The position numbers and the translations under genes were made by a program. A stretch of 64,000 nt of DNA from Microbacterium foliorum (GTDB lineage Bacteria > Actinomycetota > Actinomycetes > Actinomycetales > Microbacteriaceae), in contig NZ_CP041040.1 in the NCBI RefSeq assembly GCF_006385575.1, forward strand, positions 2,666,001 through 2,730,000, written 5' to 3'. The notes beneath the pieces were generated by a model. The model ran no database searches. It was not told the DNA's origin and was given only the letters and a program-made list of their open reading frames with translations. How positions within the stretch are numbered: position 1 is the stretch's first letter; every line of letters starts with the position of its first letter. This document shows, one piece after another, positions 11,468-20,896 of this stretch.

Positions 11468-12547
11468 TCACGACGACACCGCCTCGAAGACGCCGCCGAC
11501 GACCTCGACGACCCCACCGGTCGCGTCGACCAGATCTCCGACGGCGTTCACCAGATTCACGACGCCTCCGACCAGCTGGATCACGTCGATCACGGCCCCT
11601 GCCACCTCCATGGCGTCGCCTATCCCCTCGGCGACGCGCAGCTCGCGCGACTCGGTCTGCAGCACAGCCGTCCACGATCGCTCGAGGCCGAAGAGCACCG
11701 CATAGGGCAGCAGTCGCTCGTTGAGCAGGAATCTCTCGAGTCGTGCGCTCGCGGCTTCAGGAGAGACATCCGCCCTCAGGTCCGCTCCCCCGGCCGATTG
11801 CGAGAACCGCAGCGGCTCCGCCTCGGCGAGGGCGATGTACTCGCGCATCCCGGCGAGATGCTCGCGCATCGGCTGCGCGGCCGGGTGGAATCGGCGCCAG
11901 GGACTCGGTGCGACAACGATGGCGGCGACCGCGGCGACCAGACCGGCGATCAGCACCACGTAGAGCGCGGCACCCGGTTCGCTCACCGCCCAGGCGGCGA
12001 TCAGCAGGAGGAGGCAGACCCCGGTCACCAGCACGGCGGCGACGCGGATCAGGAACGTGGCCCATCCTCGTCGCCCCCGGGCGATGAGCCCCGCGGATGC
12101 GAGTCGCTTCTCCGTCTCGTCGATGACCCCGCGAACCCGTCGGTGCAACGCCCGAGCATCCGAGCTGAACCGTCGCACCCGCCCCGGAGTGTGATCCGGA
12201 CCGAACAGCGTCTCGAGGACGCTGAGCTCCTCGGGCGTGAACGTCGCGCCCTCCACGATCTCCATGCCGACAGGCGCGCGCTTTCGCGACCCGCCGGGCG
12301 CCACCGTGTCCGCATCGACGAGCAGCCGCACCTTGCGGCGCACGGCCAGATCGATCAGAGCGGCGGCGACCGCCCTCCGATCCGCGTTCAGCAGCAGCGC
12401 GTCATACAGCACGGTCGCGCCTTCGGCGGGCGCGAACCGCGCCCCGGGAGACGCGACGCGCTGCACCGAGCGGGCACGCTCGACCACGGCGAGCACGAGC
12501 AGGAGCAGCGCGGGCGCGAGCCCGAACAGAGCTGCGGTGATCAGCAC
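11468..12547 (-). CDS. DUF2207-like C-terminal domain membrane protein
   Basis: About 359 residues. A hydrophobic helix lies at the extreme N-terminus and two more helices at about residues 165-220. The C-terminal half contains ERLLPYAVLFGLERSW, the hallmark of the DUF2207 C-terminal region, and a winged-helix-like FTPEELSVLETLFG segment precedes the helices. The extracellular N-terminal domain usual in DUF2207 proteins is absent. The likely start is the GTG at 12547, 2 bases after the GH65 stop; its ribosome site is weak, so the start is uncertain. Function unknown. It may be cotranscribed with the GH65 gene. Confidence 0.65.
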   Translation of the reverse strand: MLITAALFGLAPALLLLVLAVVERARSVQRVASPGARFAPAEGATVLYDALLLNADRRAVAAALIDLAVRRKVRLLVDADTVAPGGSRKRAPVGMEIVEGATFTPEELSVLETLFGPDHTPGRVRRFSSDARALHRRVRGVIDETEKRLASAGLIARGRRGWATFLIRVAAVLVTGVCLLLLIAAWAVSEPGAALYVVLIAGLVAAVAAIVVAPSPWRRFHPAAQPMREHLAGMREYIALAEAEPLRFSQSAGGADLRADVSPEAASARLERFLLNERLLPYAVLFGLERSWTAVLQTESRELRVAEGIGDAMEVAGAVIDVIQLVGGVVNLVNAVGDLVDATGGVVEVVGGVFEAVSS

Positions 12548-12549
12548 CC

Positions 12550-15054
12550 TCAGTCGATCGACTCGATGATGGGAATAGCGGTCGTGATGACCGGGACGGA
12601 AGCCGACAGGCGCGTGCCGTCTTCGCGAAGGGCGTCCGCGAACTGCCGCAGCGACGGGCGCCCGGGGATCATCGGTCCCTGATCGGCGAGCGGCACGACG
12701 ACCTCTTCCTCGGTCGAGGCGATGTGTGCGACATCGCGCACCGTGAACGGCACCGGATCTCCGGTGAGCACGCGGACGCGCAGCTCGCCCGTCGTGAGCG
12801 TGATCTGCAGCGCAGACCCCTGCCACTGCAACGGGTACGACAGCGACGGCCAGTCGGCAGGCAGCCGCGGGTCGAAGCTGAGCTCGCCGGCGTAATCGCG
12901 CATGCCGCCGAAGCCGCACACGAGAGCCGTCCACACGCCGCCGGCGGAGGCCACGTGCACACCGTCGGCCGCGTTGTGGTGCAGGTCGTGGAGGTCGACG
13001 AACAGCGACTGCCGGAAGTACTGCAGAGCGAGATCCTGGTAGCCGACCTCGGCGGCGAGGATCGACTGCACGACCGCCGACAGCGTCGAGTCGCCGGTGG
13101 TCAGCGGGTCGTAGTAGTCGAAGTCCGCCTTCTTCTCCTCCGGCGTGAAGTGGTTGCCCTGCAGGAACAGCGCGAGCACGACATCCGCCTGCTTGAGCAC
13201 CTGGAACCGGTAGATGACGAGCGGGTGGAAGTGCAGCAGCAGCGGCCGCTGCTCCTTCGGCGTGTGGGCGAGATCCCACACCTCGCGCTCGAGGAACAGC
13301 GAATCCTGCGGGTGGATGCCGAGGCTCTCGCTGAACGGGATGAACATCGCATCGGCGGCGCGTTCCCAGCCCTCCGCCTCGCCCTCCGCGAGGCCGGTGC
13401 GCTCGACGACCCTGGCGAACTCCTCGCCGTTGGCCTCCTGCGCCTCTCGCACGACCCTCGCCGCGTAGCGCAGGTTGTAGCGCGCCATGACGTTCGTGTA
13501 CAGGTTGTCGTTCACGACCGTCGTGTACTCGTCGGGTCCTGTCACACCGTGGATGTGGAAGGTCTCGATGCCGTCGTCGTCTTTCGTGTCGGCGACGAGC
13601 CGCGAGGTGCGCCAGAAGCCGAGCGTGGCCCACAGGCGAGCCGTCTCGATCGCGATGTCGATGCCCTCGCGTCGCAGGAAGTCGTCGTCGCCGGTGGCGC
13701 GCACGTACTTGCCGAGCGCGAAGCTGACGTCGGCGTTGATGTGGTACTGAGCGGTGCCGGCCGCGTAGTAGGCCGACGCCTCTTCGCCGTTGATCGTGCG
13801 CCAGGGGAACAGCGCGCCCGCCTCGTTGAGCTGCGCGGCCCTGCGGCGGGCCGCCGGAAGCATGAGCACTCGCGCCCGAAGAGCGTTGCGCGCCCACTGC
13901 GGCGACGTGTATGTGAGGAACGGAAGCACATAGATCTCGGTGTCCCAGAAGTAGTGGCCGCTGTACCCGGACCCCGAGACGCCCTTCGCGGGCACGCCGG
14001 TTCCGTCGGCGCGCGCCGAGGCCTGAGCGAGCTGCAGAAGGCACCAGCGGGTCGCCTGCTGGATGTCTTCATGCCCGCCGATCTGCACGTCGCTGCGGCC
14101 CCAGAAGGCGGCGAGCCACTCGGCCTGCCGGTCGAACTGCGCCTGGACGCCCTCGAACGCGACGCGGTCGAGGGAGCGACGGCAGCGGTCGACGAGCTCG
14201 CGGGCCGGCACGCCTCGGGACGTGTGGTAGCTGACGAGCTTGGTGACCGTGATGGGCACCCCGGCCTTCGCCTGCACACGGAACACGTTCTTCGAGATGT
14301 CGGCCTCGATCAGCGTGCGCGACGTGTAGTCGTTCTCGGTCTCGATGATGTGATCCGCGACGACGGCGACCGTCATGCCGGAGTCCGCGACGCTGTACGA
14401 CAGCGCCGAGCGCAATCCGTCCTGCCAGTATTCGCCGGGCTCGAGCACGCGCTCGGCGATCTTCTCGGCCTTGCGCGGATCGAATCCGCCCTTCGCCTGG
14501 TTGGGGGTGCCCGCGTAGACACCTGCACCGTCCTGGCGGTTGATCATCTGGCAGCTGACGGTGACGGGGGCGTCGGCGTTCTCGACGACGACCTCGAGAC
14601 GGAGCACGGCGAGGTGACGCTCCTCGAAGCTGACGATGCGCTCGTCACGCATGCGCACGCGCTTGCCCGACGGCGTCTCCCACACCACGGTGCGCTCGAG
14701 CACACCGGTGCGCATGTCGAGAGTGCGGCGGTACTCGCGCACGTCGGCCTCGTCGAACGAGATCGGCTCGTCGTCGACATACACCCGCATGACCTTCGCA
14801 TCGGGTGCGTTGACGATCGTCTGCCCGACCTCGGCGAAGCCGTAGGCCTGCTCGGCGTGCCGGATCGGCCACGTCTCGTGCAGACCGTTGATGAAGGTGC
14901 CGTGCTCGTGGGCACCTCGGCCCTCGATGTGGTTGCCCCTGAGTCCGAGGTAGCCGTTGCCGACGGCGAACAGCGTCTCGGCCACTCCGTCTTCGGAGTA
15001 TCGCGTCTCGATGAGTCGCCAGGGGTCTACGGGGAAGCGGTCGCGGTCGATCAT
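12550..15054 (-). CDS. Glycoside hydrolase family 65 (disaccharide phosphorylase)
   Basis: An 834-residue enzyme of the maltose/trehalose/kojibiose phosphorylase family. Phosphorolysis of an alpha-glucoside gives beta-glucose 1-phosphate. The N-terminal beta-sandwich domain runs to about residue 270. The (alpha/alpha)6 barrel carries GHYFWDTEIYVLPFL and the catalytic Glu in GVTGPDEYTTVVNDN, followed by two small C-terminal domains. The neighbouring beta-phosphoglucomutase gene overlaps its start by 4 bases, which supports a phosphorylase rather than a hydrolase and a product entering glycolysis as glucose 6-phosphate. Which disaccharide is used (trehalose, maltose, kojibiose) is not resolved. 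Confidence 0.9.
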   Translation of the reverse strand: MIDRDRFPVDPWRLIETRYSEDGVAETLFAVGNGYLGLRGNHIEGRGAHEHGTFINGLHETWPIRHAEQAYGFAEVGQTIVNAPDAKVMRVYVDDEPISFDEADVREYRRTLDMRTGVLERTVVWETPSGKRVRMRDERIVSFEERHLAVLRLEVVVENADAPVTVSCQMINRQDGAGVYAGTPNQAKGGFDPRKAEKIAERVLEPGEYWQDGLRSALSYSVADSGMTVAVVADHIIETENDYTSRTLIEADISKNVFRVQAKAGVPITVTKLVSYHTSRGVPARELVDRCRRSLDRVAFEGVQAQFDRQAEWLAAFWGRSDVQIGGHEDIQQATRWCLLQLAQASARADGTGVPAKGVSGSGYSGHYFWDTEIYVLPFLTYTSPQWARNALRARVLMLPAARRRAAQLNEAGALFPWRTINGEEASAYYAAGTAQYHINADVSFALGKYVRATGDDDFLRREGIDIAIETARLWATLGFWRTSRLVADTKDDDGIETFHIHGVTGPDEYTTVVNDNLYTNVMARYNLRYAARVVREAQEANGEEFARVVERTGLAEGEAEGWERAADAMFIPFSESLGIHPQDSLFLEREVWDLAHTPKEQRPLLLHFHPLVIYRFQVLKQADVVLALFLQGNHFTPEEKKADFDYYDPLTTGDSTLSAVVQSILAAEVGYQDLALQYFRQSLFVDLHDLHHNAADGVHVASAGGVWTALVCGFGGMRDYAGELSFDPRLPADWPSLSYPLQWQGSALQITLTTGELRVRVLTGDPVPFTVRDVAHIASTEEEVVVPLADQGPMIPGRPSLRQFADALREDGTRLSASVPVITTAIPIIESID

Positions 15055-15857
15055 GCGGTGTCCTCGTCTTGGGAGCGGATGGCCTGAGCGGCGGATTCTG
15101 AATCGAGGTCGGCGACCTGGTCGGCCGCGGCGTCGACGAACACGTCGAGATCGCTGACGACGACGGTCGCGCCGGCGGCGCGCAACGCATCGGCTCCGGT
15201 GCCGCGATCGACGCCGACGACGATCGCGAACCCCGCGGCGGCCGCGGAGGCCGCGCCCGAGGTCGCATCCTCGACGGCGATGCTGCGGGCGGGATCGACG
15301 CCCAGAGCGACGGCGCCGGCGCTGAACATGTCGGCGGCGGGCTTCGAGGCGAGGTTGTCGCGTTCGGCGACGACGCCGTCGACCACGACGCGGAAGAACG
15401 AGCGGATGCCGGCGGCGGCGAGCACCTCTTCGGCGTTCTTGGAGCTCGAGACGACGCCGATCGGGATGCCGGCTGCCGACAGCTTCTCGACGAGCGCGAG
15501 CGATCCGGGGAACGGGGCGATGCCCTCGCCCCGCAGTGACTCGGCGAATGCGGCGTTCTTGCGATTGCCGATGCCGCAGATGGTCTCGGCCTCGGGCGGG
15601 TCGTCGACCGCTCCCCACGGGATCTCGACATTGCGGCTGCGCAGCAGGCTCGCCACGCCGTCGTAGCGCTTCTTTCCGTCGACGTAGTCGAAGTAGTCGG
15701 CATCCGAGTACGGAGGCGTGATGCCCCAGCGTTCGAACACGTCGTCGAACACGACCTTCCAGGCGCGCATGTGCACCTCGGCGGTCGGCGTCAGCACCCC
15801 GTCGAGGTCGAACAGGACGCCTTCGGCGCGGAGCGGATCGGGCAGGGCTTCGGGCAC
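15051..15857 (-). CDS. pgmB: Beta-phosphoglucomutase-like HAD hydrolase
   Basis: A 268-residue HAD-superfamily protein. FDLDGVLTPTAEVH holds the nucleophile Asp and the acid/base Asp, VVSSSKN is motif II and VEDATSGAASA is the magnesium loop, the pattern of beta-phosphoglucomutases. It would convert beta-glucose 1-phosphate from the adjacent GH65 enzyme into glucose 6-phosphate. The frame is open to a GTG at 15896, but GGAGG five bases before the GTG at 15857 makes that the better start. The 4-base overlap with the GH65 gene indicates translational coupling. Confidence 0.88.
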   Translation of the reverse strand: MPEALPDPLRAEGVLFDLDGVLTPTAEVHMRAWKVVFDDVFERWGITPPYSDADYFDYVDGKKRYDGVASLLRSRNVEIPWGAVDDPPEAETICGIGNRKNAAFAESLRGEGIAPFPGSLALVEKLSAAGIPIGVVSSSKNAEEVLAAAGIRSFFRVVVDGVVAERDNLASKPAADMFSAGAVALGVDPARSIAVEDATSGAASAAAAGFAIVVGVDRGTGADALRAAGATVVVSDLDVFVDAAADQVADLDSESAAQAIRSQDEDTA

Positions 15858-15926
15858 AGGAGCCTCCAGGAGAAGGACGAGGGGTATTGCCGGCACCTCT
15901 CCGTGCCACTGTGCAAGCGTAGTGGC

Positions 15927-15940
15927 GCCCGGCGCCGGGC
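15927..15940. repeat. 14-bp GC palindrome between ackA and pgmB
   Basis: GCCCGGCGCCGGGC is a perfect palindrome 22 bases past the ackA stop. It could act as a weak terminator for the pta-ackA message, but no T run follows. Confidence 0.35.
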
Positions 15941-15962
15941 GGTAACCCCCGAGGCGTGTCGA

Positions 15963-17183
15963 TCAGAGCATTCGGGAGGTCTGTCTGGCGATCTCGAGCT
16001 CTTCGTTCGTGGGCACCACGAGCACGGCGACGCGCGACTCGTCGGTGGAGATCCGTCGGATGCCGCGCTGCCGCGCCGCGTTGCGCTCCTGATCGATCTC
16101 TACGCCGGCGAATCCGAGCGTCGCCATCGCCTCTGCGCGCACGGCAGCCGCGTTCTCGCCGACCCCCGCGGTGAAGGAGATCACGTCGACACCGCCGAGC
16201 TGGGCGATGTACGACCCCGCGTAGGCGCGCAGCCGGTGGATGTAGACGTCGAAAGCGAGCGTCGCCGCCGCATCTCCGGCATCCCTGCCGGCGAGGATGT
16301 CGCGCATGTCACTGTGCCCGGCGAGCCCCTTCAGGCCACTGCGCGAGTTCAGGAGCGCGTCGAGATCGTCGATCGAGTATCCGGCTCTCCGCGACAGATG
16401 CACCAGCGCCGCGGGGTCGAGGTCGCCCGACCGGGTTCCCATCACGAGCCCCTCGAGCGGAGTCAGCCCCATCGACGTCTCGACCGATCGCCCGCCGTCG
16501 ATCGCGGTCACCGATGCCCCGTTGCCGAGGTGGAAGACGATCTGCCGCAGTGTGCCGAGGTCGCGGTCGAGGAACGCGGCCGCCGACTCGCTCACGAACT
16601 GGTGGCTCGTGCCGTGGAATCCGTACCGGCGCACCCGATGCTCGGCGGCGAGCGCGGCGTCGATCGCGTAGGTGTAAGCGGCCGGCGGCAGGGTCTGATG
16701 GAACGCCGTGTCGAACACCGCGACGTGCGGGACGTCGGAGAACACCGCCTTCGCCGCCACGATGCCGGCGAGGTTCGCAGGGTTGTGCAGCGGGGCGAGC
16801 ACCGAGAGCTCCTCGATCTGGTCCTCGACGTTCTGAGTGACGAGAGTCGGCGCATAGAACCTCGCCCCGCCGTGCACGACACGGTGACCGACCGCGACCG
16901 GAGGATGCTCGTCGAGCAGCGGGCCGTGCTCGGCGAACTGCTCGAGCATCACCGTGAATGCCGCACCATGATCGGCGACGGGGCGCTCGGAGTCGTACGA
17001 GGCGTCGAGCATCGCCACGACGGCATCCGCGGTGGTGTCAGGACGGACCGTATGCCGGATCGCACTGAGATCCTGCCCGATGCGCTCGATGAGGCCCGCC
17101 GCGAGCTCGTTCTCGTTCTCGATGTCGATCAGGCTGTACTTGAGAGACGAGGACCCGCTGTTGATGACGAGGATGGCGCTCAT
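15963..17183 (-). CDS. ackA: Acetate kinase
   Basis: A 406-residue enzyme interconverting acetyl phosphate plus ADP with acetate plus ATP. NSGSSSLKY at the N-terminus is the first acetate-kinase signature, and RRYGFHGTSHQFV is the second, with its active-site His and Arg. Length matches the family. Its start overlaps the pta stop by 4 bases, forming the usual pta-ackA acetate overflow and activation operon. Confidence 0.96.
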   Translation of the reverse strand: MSAILVINSGSSSLKYSLIDIENENELAAGLIERIGQDLSAIRHTVRPDTTADAVVAMLDASYDSERPVADHGAAFTVMLEQFAEHGPLLDEHPPVAVGHRVVHGGARFYAPTLVTQNVEDQIEELSVLAPLHNPANLAGIVAAKAVFSDVPHVAVFDTAFHQTLPPAAYTYAIDAALAAEHRVRRYGFHGTSHQFVSESAAAFLDRDLGTLRQIVFHLGNGASVTAIDGGRSVETSMGLTPLEGLVMGTRSGDLDPAALVHLSRRAGYSIDDLDALLNSRSGLKGLAGHSDMRDILAGRDAGDAAATLAFDVYIHRLRAYAGSYIAQLGGVDVISFTAGVGENAAAVRAEAMATLGFAGVEIDQERNAARQRGIRRISTDESRVAVLVVPTNEELEIARQTSRML

Positions 17184-19303
17184 GCGGTCGTTCCTTCGGA
17201 CTGTGCCTGGATGGCCGTGATCGCCACGGTGTTGACGATGTCGTCGACCAGCGCGCCGCGCGACAGATCGTTGATCGGCTTGTTGAGTCCCTGCAGCACT
17301 GGTCCGATCGCGACGGCGCCCGCCGAGCGCTGCACGGCCTTGTAGGTGTTGTTGCCGGTGTTGAGGTCGGGGAACACGAAGACGGTCGCGCGCCCCGCCA
17401 CTGCGGAGTCGGGGAGCTTCGCCTTCGCCACCGCGGCGTCGGCGGCGGCGTCGTACTGGATCGGTCCCTCGACGAGCAGCTCCGGTGCGCGCTCATGCAC
17501 GAGAGCGGTGGCGGCGCGGACCTTGTCGACATCGGCACCCGACCCGGATTCGCCGGTCGAATACGAGAGCATCGCGATGCGCGGCTCGATGCCGAACTGC
17601 TGCGCGGTGGCGGCCGACGAGATCGCGATGTCGGCCAGCTGCTCGCTGGTCGGGTCGGGGATCACGGCGCAGTCGCCGTACACGAGCACCCGGTCGGCGA
17701 GCGCCATCAGGAAGACGCTCGAGACGACGTTGACCCCCGGCTTCGTCTTGATGATCTCGAACGACGGGCGGATCGTGTGCGCGGTCGTGTGGGCGGCGCC
17801 CGAGACCATGCCGTCGGCGAGCCCGAGGTGCACCATCATCGTGCCGAAGTACGAGACGTCGGTGACGGTGTCGGCCGCCTGGGCCAGCGTGATGCCCTTG
17901 TGCGCACGCAGTCGCGCATATTCCGTCGCGAAGCGGTCGACCATCTCAGGATCGGTCGGGCTGATCACCTGCGCTGCCGAGATGTCGACCCCCAGCTCGA
18001 CCGCGCGGGCCCGGATCGCCGACTCGTCGCCGAGGATCGTGAGGTCGGCGACCTCGCGGGCCAGCAGGGTGGCGGCCGCACGGAGGATGCGATCGTCATC
18101 GCCCTCCGGCAGCACGATGCGGCGACGGTCGGAGCGTGCGCGCTCGATGAGTCCGTACTCGAACATCAGCGGAGTCACGACGCGCGACTCGGCGAGACCC
18201 AGCTGAGTGGTGAGCTCGGCGATGTCGACGTGTGTCTGGAAGAGCCCCAACGCGCGGTCGTAGCGGCCGCGGGACTCGGGAGAGATGCGTCCCCGCGCGC
18301 CCATCACGCGCACCGCGGTGTCGTAGGTGCCCAGGTCGGTCGCGATGATCGGCACGGTCGAGGTGAAGCCGTCGAGCAGCTGCACGATCGGCTCCGGCAG
18401 CGGGAACGGGCCGTTGAGGATGATGCCGGCGACCCGCGGGAACGTGCCGGAGGCATCGGCGAGCAGCGTCGCCAGCAGCACCTCGGTGCGGTCGGCGGGG
18501 ATCACCACGACCGACTCCTCCGTGAGCCGAGGGAGCACGTTCACCATCGACATGCCCGCGACCACGATCGTCAGGGCCTCGCGACCGAGACGATCAGGGT
18601 CGCCCTTGATGAGACGGCCGTCGACGGCGGCTAGGATGCCGTCGATCGACGGCGCCACCAGGGTGCGGTCCTCGGGGATCGCCCACACGGGCGTGGTCTT
18701 CTGCGGACGCACCGCTGAGACGGCGGCCTCGATGTCGGCGAGTGCGTCGGGGTCGGCGCGATTGACGACGACGGCGAACAGCTCTGCGCGCTCGACCTCG
18801 AGCTCGGAGAGCGCGAGCGCGCCGATCTGTCCGACCGCGGCGGGAGTGCGCGCGGTGGTCGTGCCCAGCTGCTCGGCCTGACGCTGCTGATCACGACCGC
18901 TCAGCACGAGCAGCACGGGTGCCGCGAGATTCGCGGCGATCCGAGCGTTGTATCCGAGCTCCGCCGGGCTGGCGACATCGGTGTAGTCGCTGCCGATGAT
19001 GACCACGGCGTCGCACTGGGCCTCGACGGCCTTGAACCGGGAGACGATCGTCGAGAGCGCTCGGTCGGGATCGTCGCGCACATCGTCGTAGGTCACGCCG
19101 ATGCAGTCGTCGTAGTCGAGGTGCACGCCGTCGTGTGCGAGCAGCAGCTCGAGCACGTCGTCGCGCTCGGTGACCGACCGCGCTATGGGGCGGAAGACGC
19201 CGACCCGGGGCGTGACGCGCATGAGCGCGTCGAGCACGCCGAGGGCGATGGTCGACTTACCGGTATGGCCTTCGGCCGAGGTGATGTAGATGCTCTGCGC
19301 CAC
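17180..19303 (-). CDS. pta: Phosphate acetyltransferase (long three-domain form)
   Basis: A 707-residue enzyme making acetyl phosphate from acetyl-CoA. The N-terminal P-loop-like domain starts with YITSAEGHTGKSTIALG. A central DRTGG domain runs to about residue 370. The C-terminal catalytic PTA_PTB domain contains RIVLPEGDDDRILRAA and VFPDLNTGNNTYKAVQRS. This long form is typical of enterics and actinobacteria. It is coupled to ackA by a 4-base overlap. Confidence 0.96.
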   Translation of the reverse strand: MAQSIYITSAEGHTGKSTIALGVLDALMRVTPRVGVFRPIARSVTERDDVLELLLAHDGVHLDYDDCIGVTYDDVRDDPDRALSTIVSRFKAVEAQCDAVVIIGSDYTDVASPAELGYNARIAANLAAPVLLVLSGRDQQRQAEQLGTTTARTPAAVGQIGALALSELEVERAELFAVVVNRADPDALADIEAAVSAVRPQKTTPVWAIPEDRTLVAPSIDGILAAVDGRLIKGDPDRLGREALTIVVAGMSMVNVLPRLTEESVVVIPADRTEVLLATLLADASGTFPRVAGIILNGPFPLPEPIVQLLDGFTSTVPIIATDLGTYDTAVRVMGARGRISPESRGRYDRALGLFQTHVDIAELTTQLGLAESRVVTPLMFEYGLIERARSDRRRIVLPEGDDDRILRAAATLLAREVADLTILGDESAIRARAVELGVDISAAQVISPTDPEMVDRFATEYARLRAHKGITLAQAADTVTDVSYFGTMMVHLGLADGMVSGAAHTTAHTIRPSFEIIKTKPGVNVVSSVFLMALADRVLVYGDCAVIPDPTSEQLADIAISSAATAQQFGIEPRIAMLSYSTGESGSGADVDKVRAATALVHERAPELLVEGPIQYDAAADAAVAKAKLPDSAVAGRATVFVFPDLNTGNNTYKAVQRSAGAVAIGPVLQGLNKPINDLSRGALVDDIVNTVAITAIQAQSEGTTA

Positions 19304-19363
19304 AGCTCCACCCTAGGTGCACGACCTCATGATCTCGCTGGGTTGACAGCCGTGCGAAATCGC

Positions 19364-20092
19364 TCAGCAGGGCCTGGAGAGAGCGTCGACCACGGCCGTG
19401 GCATCCGCCGCGTAGCGCGTGTAGTACGTGGGGTCGAGGTTGATCTGCACCCGGTGGATCGCGAGCGACTGGTCGATCGACTGCCAGTCGTGCACTCTTG
19501 CGAGACGCTCGTAGAACAGCGTCGCGGCGGTCGCCGGGTCCATGCGCTGCTCGGCCGACCCCCACCAGTGCTGCTGCTGGAAGAGCCCGATGCTCGTCGT
19601 CCGGCTGCCGTCCGGGTTGGTGAACCCGCTCGTCTCCCAGTCCCCGTAGTCGATGTTGTTCAGGCTGCTCTCGCCCATCGCCGTCATCACCCCGAGGATC
19701 TGGCCGTCGCGGCCGAAGCCGAGCGCGGTCGCCGTCTGCATGATGGTCGCCGCGTTCTCGAGCTGCTCGCCCTGCCAGCCCTCGACGCCGGACTCGGGGA
19801 ACGTGGTCGGATCGGTGATGCAGATCGCCAGCGGCTTCTCGTGAGCGAGCCCCAGCGGGATCAGCACCGCGGCGAGCGCGACGACGATCACGGCTGCGGC
19901 CGACAGCGCGATGCGACGCAGCAGCTTCGCGCGCTGGATCCGCCGCTGCGCTCGTCGACGCGGCGACGCACGACGCGTGCGCGACCGCTGACGGGTCGGC
20001 GGCTTCCTGCTCGCCGACTTCTTTCCTGCCGTCTTTCTGGCTGCCGGCTTCTTTCGAGTCGCGGCGCCTCGGGTGCTCTGGGTCGCGCTCAT
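19364..20092 (-). CDS. Lysozyme-like membrane protein with histone-like basic tail
   Basis: A 242-residue protein. Residues 1-65 are Lys/Arg/Ala/Ser/Pro-rich, with a repeated K-K-P-A/R-K-x-A flavour like histone H1 tails. One transmembrane helix follows (about 68-88, AAAVIVVALAAVLIPLG). The outer domain has TAMGESSLNN and SIGLFQQQHWWG, the Glu-containing lysozyme/transglycosylase-like pattern. It is therefore probably a surface peptidoglycan-active protein, although the catalytic role of that Glu is inferred. The gene starts within the rhomboid stop (4-base overlap), so the two are coexpressed. Confidence 0.75.
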   Translation of the reverse strand: MSATQSTRGAATRKKPAARKTAGKKSASRKPPTRQRSRTRRASPRRRAQRRIQRAKLLRRIALSAAAVIVVALAAVLIPLGLAHEKPLAICITDPTTFPESGVEGWQGEQLENAATIMQTATALGFGRDGQILGVMTAMGESSLNNIDYGDWETSGFTNPDGSRTTSIGLFQQQHWWGSAEQRMDPATAATLFYERLARVHDWQSIDQSLAIHRVQINLDPTYYTRYAADATAVVDALSRPC

Positions 20093-20706
20093 GCGCCCCG
20101 GCTCTTGGTGCGGCCTCTGCCGATGAATGCGGCGATCCCGCCGCCGATCGCGCCGAACAGATGCGCCTGCCACGAGATGCCCTCGCGCACGCCGACGACG
20201 CCGGCGAGCATGGAACCGCCGTAGAGGCCGATCACGATGAGCGCGACGATCGCATAGAGCACGCGGTGTGCGACCCTCCCCGGCGCGAAGACCCGCATGA
20301 CTGTGTATCCGAAGTATCCGAAGACGAGGCCTGACGCCCCGACCGTCAACGCCCCGGGTGCGTTCACGAGCCATGTGCCGAGTCCGCCGATCACGGCGGC
20401 GAACGCGGTGACGGCCCAGAACCTGCGCGCGCCCTCGACTGCGACGAGGCAGCCGAGCACGAGAAGAGGCACGGTGTTGCCGATCAGGTGCGCCCAATCC
20501 GCATGCAGAAGAGGACCGACGACGATGCCGCCGAGGCCCGAGAGATCCCACGAGCGGAGCCCGAAGCCGGTGAAGGAGCCGGGGAGGACCGCATCGACGA
20601 GCTGCACGGCCCACATCAGGGCGACCAGAAGGAGAGGCGCTGCGAAACGGCCGAGAGCACTGGATCGCGGGGAATCGGCGGTGCTGATCACATCTGGCCT
20701 TGTCAC
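20089..20706 (-). CDS. Rhomboid-family intramembrane serine protease
   Basis: A 205-residue membrane protein with about six helices. GASGLVFGYFGY carries the nucleophile Ser of the GxSG motif, and the last helix region WQAHLFGAIGGG supplies the catalytic His. Rhomboids cleave membrane proteins within the bilayer. The start is a GTG with AGGA about 7 bases upstream. It is coupled to the downstream lysozyme-like gene; a protease-substrate link between them is speculation. Confidence 0.88.
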   Translation of the reverse strand: MTRPDVISTADSPRSSALGRFAAPLLLVALMWAVQLVDAVLPGSFTGFGLRSWDLSGLGGIVVGPLLHADWAHLIGNTVPLLVLGCLVAVEGARRFWAVTAFAAVIGGLGTWLVNAPGALTVGASGLVFGYFGYTVMRVFAPGRVAHRVLYAIVALIVIGLYGGSMLAGVVGVREGISWQAHLFGAIGGGIAAFIGRGRTKSRGA

Positions 20707-20757
20707 GTCACGATCCTGTCAGGACTGACCCGGAGGACGCTGACAAAAAGAAAGTGA

Positions 20758-20842
20758 CTCTCCGCGCACCCAGCAGAGCCCGGTTACCCTTGCTGCGTTT
20801 CCGCCCTGGGGGAATTGGCCTGGATGCCGCCACGCGGAGAGC
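20758..20842 (-). ncRNA. ffs: Signal recognition particle RNA (4.5S type)
   Basis: The minus strand has complementary ends (CTCTCCGCG pairing with CGCGGAGAG) and the conserved apical part GGCGGAAACGCAGCAAGG followed by GTAACC, the SRP RNA tetraloop and symmetric-loop signature. A TTTCTTTTT run follows the 3' end. The length of about 85 nucleotides fits the short bacterial form, which guides nascent membrane proteins with Ffh. Ends are approximate by a few bases. Confidence 0.88.
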
Positions 20843-20850
20843 CGTGGACA

Positions 20851-20856
20851 AGTCTA
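20851..20856 (-). promoter_or_regulatory. Candidate -10 box for the SRP RNA gene
   Basis: TAGACT on the minus strand lies about 8 bases before the deduced 5' end of the SRP RNA, the right place for a -10 element. A convincing -35 was not found. Confidence 0.4.
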
Positions 20857-20896
20857 GCCGATGTCTGCACCCGCTCTTTGACAGACTGGGCAGGTC

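Noticed and set aside
12724-15087. A 787-codon plus-strand open frame opposite the GH65 gene
   Set aside because: It lies opposite a clear enzyme with conserved motifs and has only GC-driven low-complexity translation.
20878-20883. TTGACA as a -35 for the helicase gene
   Set aside because: It lies only 13 bases before the start codon, too close for a promoter.
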